Positions 63,524-64,000 of a stretch of 64,000 nt of DNA are shown one piece after another. The position numbers were made by a program, and so were the translations under genes. Under the pieces are notes generated by a model that did not search any database, was not told where the DNA came from, and saw only the letters and a list, made by a program, of their open reading frames with translations. Each line of letters begins with the position of its first letter. The stretch's first letter is position 1. Source of the DNA: Arthrobacter koreensis (GTDB lineage: Bacteria; Actinomycetota; Actinomycetes; Actinomycetales; Micrococcaceae); NCBI RefSeq assembly GCF_009193255.1, contig NZ_WACG01000007.1, positions 1-64,000 of the forward strand, read 5' to 3'.

Positions 63524-64000
63524 ATGCCTACCGCCTCTGCTGATGCTGTGCCTGATGCCGGGACTCGGCGCAGGATCACGGTCGAAATCCTGATTGTGCT
63601 GGGACTTTCCCTGGGGCAGTCAGGCGTGTACGCCGTCGTGCGCCTGCTGGACAAGATGACCCAGGGGCCGCTGCAGGGACAGACCACCACGCTCAACCCG
63701 GTCCTGGATGACAGGGCCGTGTTTGACCTGGTGTACCAGCTGCTGGGAATTTTCTTCTCCCTGGTCCCGGTGGCGCTGGTCCTTTTCCTGCTGACCGAGC
63801 CCGGACGCTCGGCCTTCCGCCGGATCGGCTTCACGTTCTCCCGTCCGGTGCTGGACTTCGGGCTGGGATTTGCACTGGCGGCCGTCATCGGCGTGGGTAC
63901 GCTCGGCGTCTATGCGGCAGGGCGGGCGATGGGCATCACCACCGCAATCGTCCCGGCGGCCCTGGACACGTACTGGTGGACGCTTCCGGTCCTGGTGCTG
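63524..64000 (+). CDS. Membrane protein, probable CPBP-type intramembrane protease (start only)
   Basis: The first 159 codons of a gene that runs past the window edge. At least four hydrophobic helices are seen, with the loop LTEPGRSAFRRIGFTFSRP between helices 2 and 3, typical of actinobacterial CPBP (Abi, CAAX-protease-like) proteins. The catalytic Glu-Glu-Arg motif would lie beyond the edge and is not visible. CACAAT (63511-63516) is 7 nt ahead of the ATG, a likely leaderless promoter. The first 20 residues are polar. Confidence 0.7.
   Translation, partial: MPTASADAVPDAGTRRRITVEILIVLGLSLGQSGVYAVVRLLDKMTQGPLQGQTTTLNPVLDDRAVFDLVYQLLGIFFSLVPVALVLFLLTEPGRSAFRRIGFTFSRPVLDFGLGFALAAVIGVGTLGVYAAGRAMGITTAIVPAALDTYWWTLPVLVL

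Overview
The window is high-GC DNA from an actinobacterium, most likely a member of the Micrococcaceae (Arthrobacter group). The grounds are the very high GC at third codon positions, the frequent GTG and TTG starts, and many start codons sitting 5-7 nt behind a -10 box, as in leaderless transcripts. The gene content also fits: a fused biotin carboxylase/BCCP subunit, an AccD with its small epsilon subunit, Maf and BirA nearby, and gatCAB and ligA.

Layout. 1-1310: the end of an IS481-type element and an IS30-type transposase. 1512-16176: housekeeping and metabolism, namely an MHS-type transporter, the acyl-CoA carboxylase set (biotin carboxylase/BCCP, AccD, AccE, BirA), a DUF559-type protein, Maf, a dicarboxylate/amino-acid symporter, a DUF885 protein, an HSDL2-like dehydrogenase, a PH-domain membrane protein and a class III adenylate cyclase with an N-terminal regulatory region. 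16389-47108: a type VII secretion (ESX-like) locus in three transcription blocks. 47105-63400: an ECF42-type sigma factor with a YCII protein, ligA, an inositol-phosphatase-like gene, a DksA/TraR-type zinc protein, a GNAT acetyltransferase, gatCAB, a phosphotransferase, a divergent PP2C protein, a FAD oxidoreductase, a two-helix membrane protein, acylphosphatase and histidine ammonia-lyase. 63524-64000: the start of a multi-span membrane protein cut by the window edge.

The type VII locus is the most interesting region. Block A (+, 16389-33247) encodes a 2,040-residue exported protein with about eleven cadherin/Ig-like and five Fn3-like repeats, a MoxR ATPase, a DUF58 protein, a membrane transglutaminase-like protein that lacks the Cys and Asp of its triad, a PP2C phosphatase, an FHA protein with a zinc ribbon, an intact Ser/Thr kinase, an FHA-like/HTH hybrid and an RDD-FHA membrane protein. 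Block B (-, 41425-33279) encodes a 125-residue EccB-like stub, EccD, a ParA-like ATPase, a three-ATPase-domain EccC and two unrecognised proteins. Block C (+, 41670-47108) encodes three small helical WXG100-type proteins, a 932-residue effector with a variable C-terminal tip, its probable immunity protein, an ORF that fuses a related toxin tip to an immunity-like domain, and an in-frame coding remnant. No EccE or mycosin is visible. The arrangement suggests a secretion machine read and regulated by phosphorylation, with a turnover hot spot of toxin/immunity cassettes at its 3' end.

All function calls come from reading the sequence; no database search was run. Coding calls for conserved enzymes are firm. 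Regulatory sites, domain boundaries in the toxin region and the physiological link between the three type VII blocks are inference.
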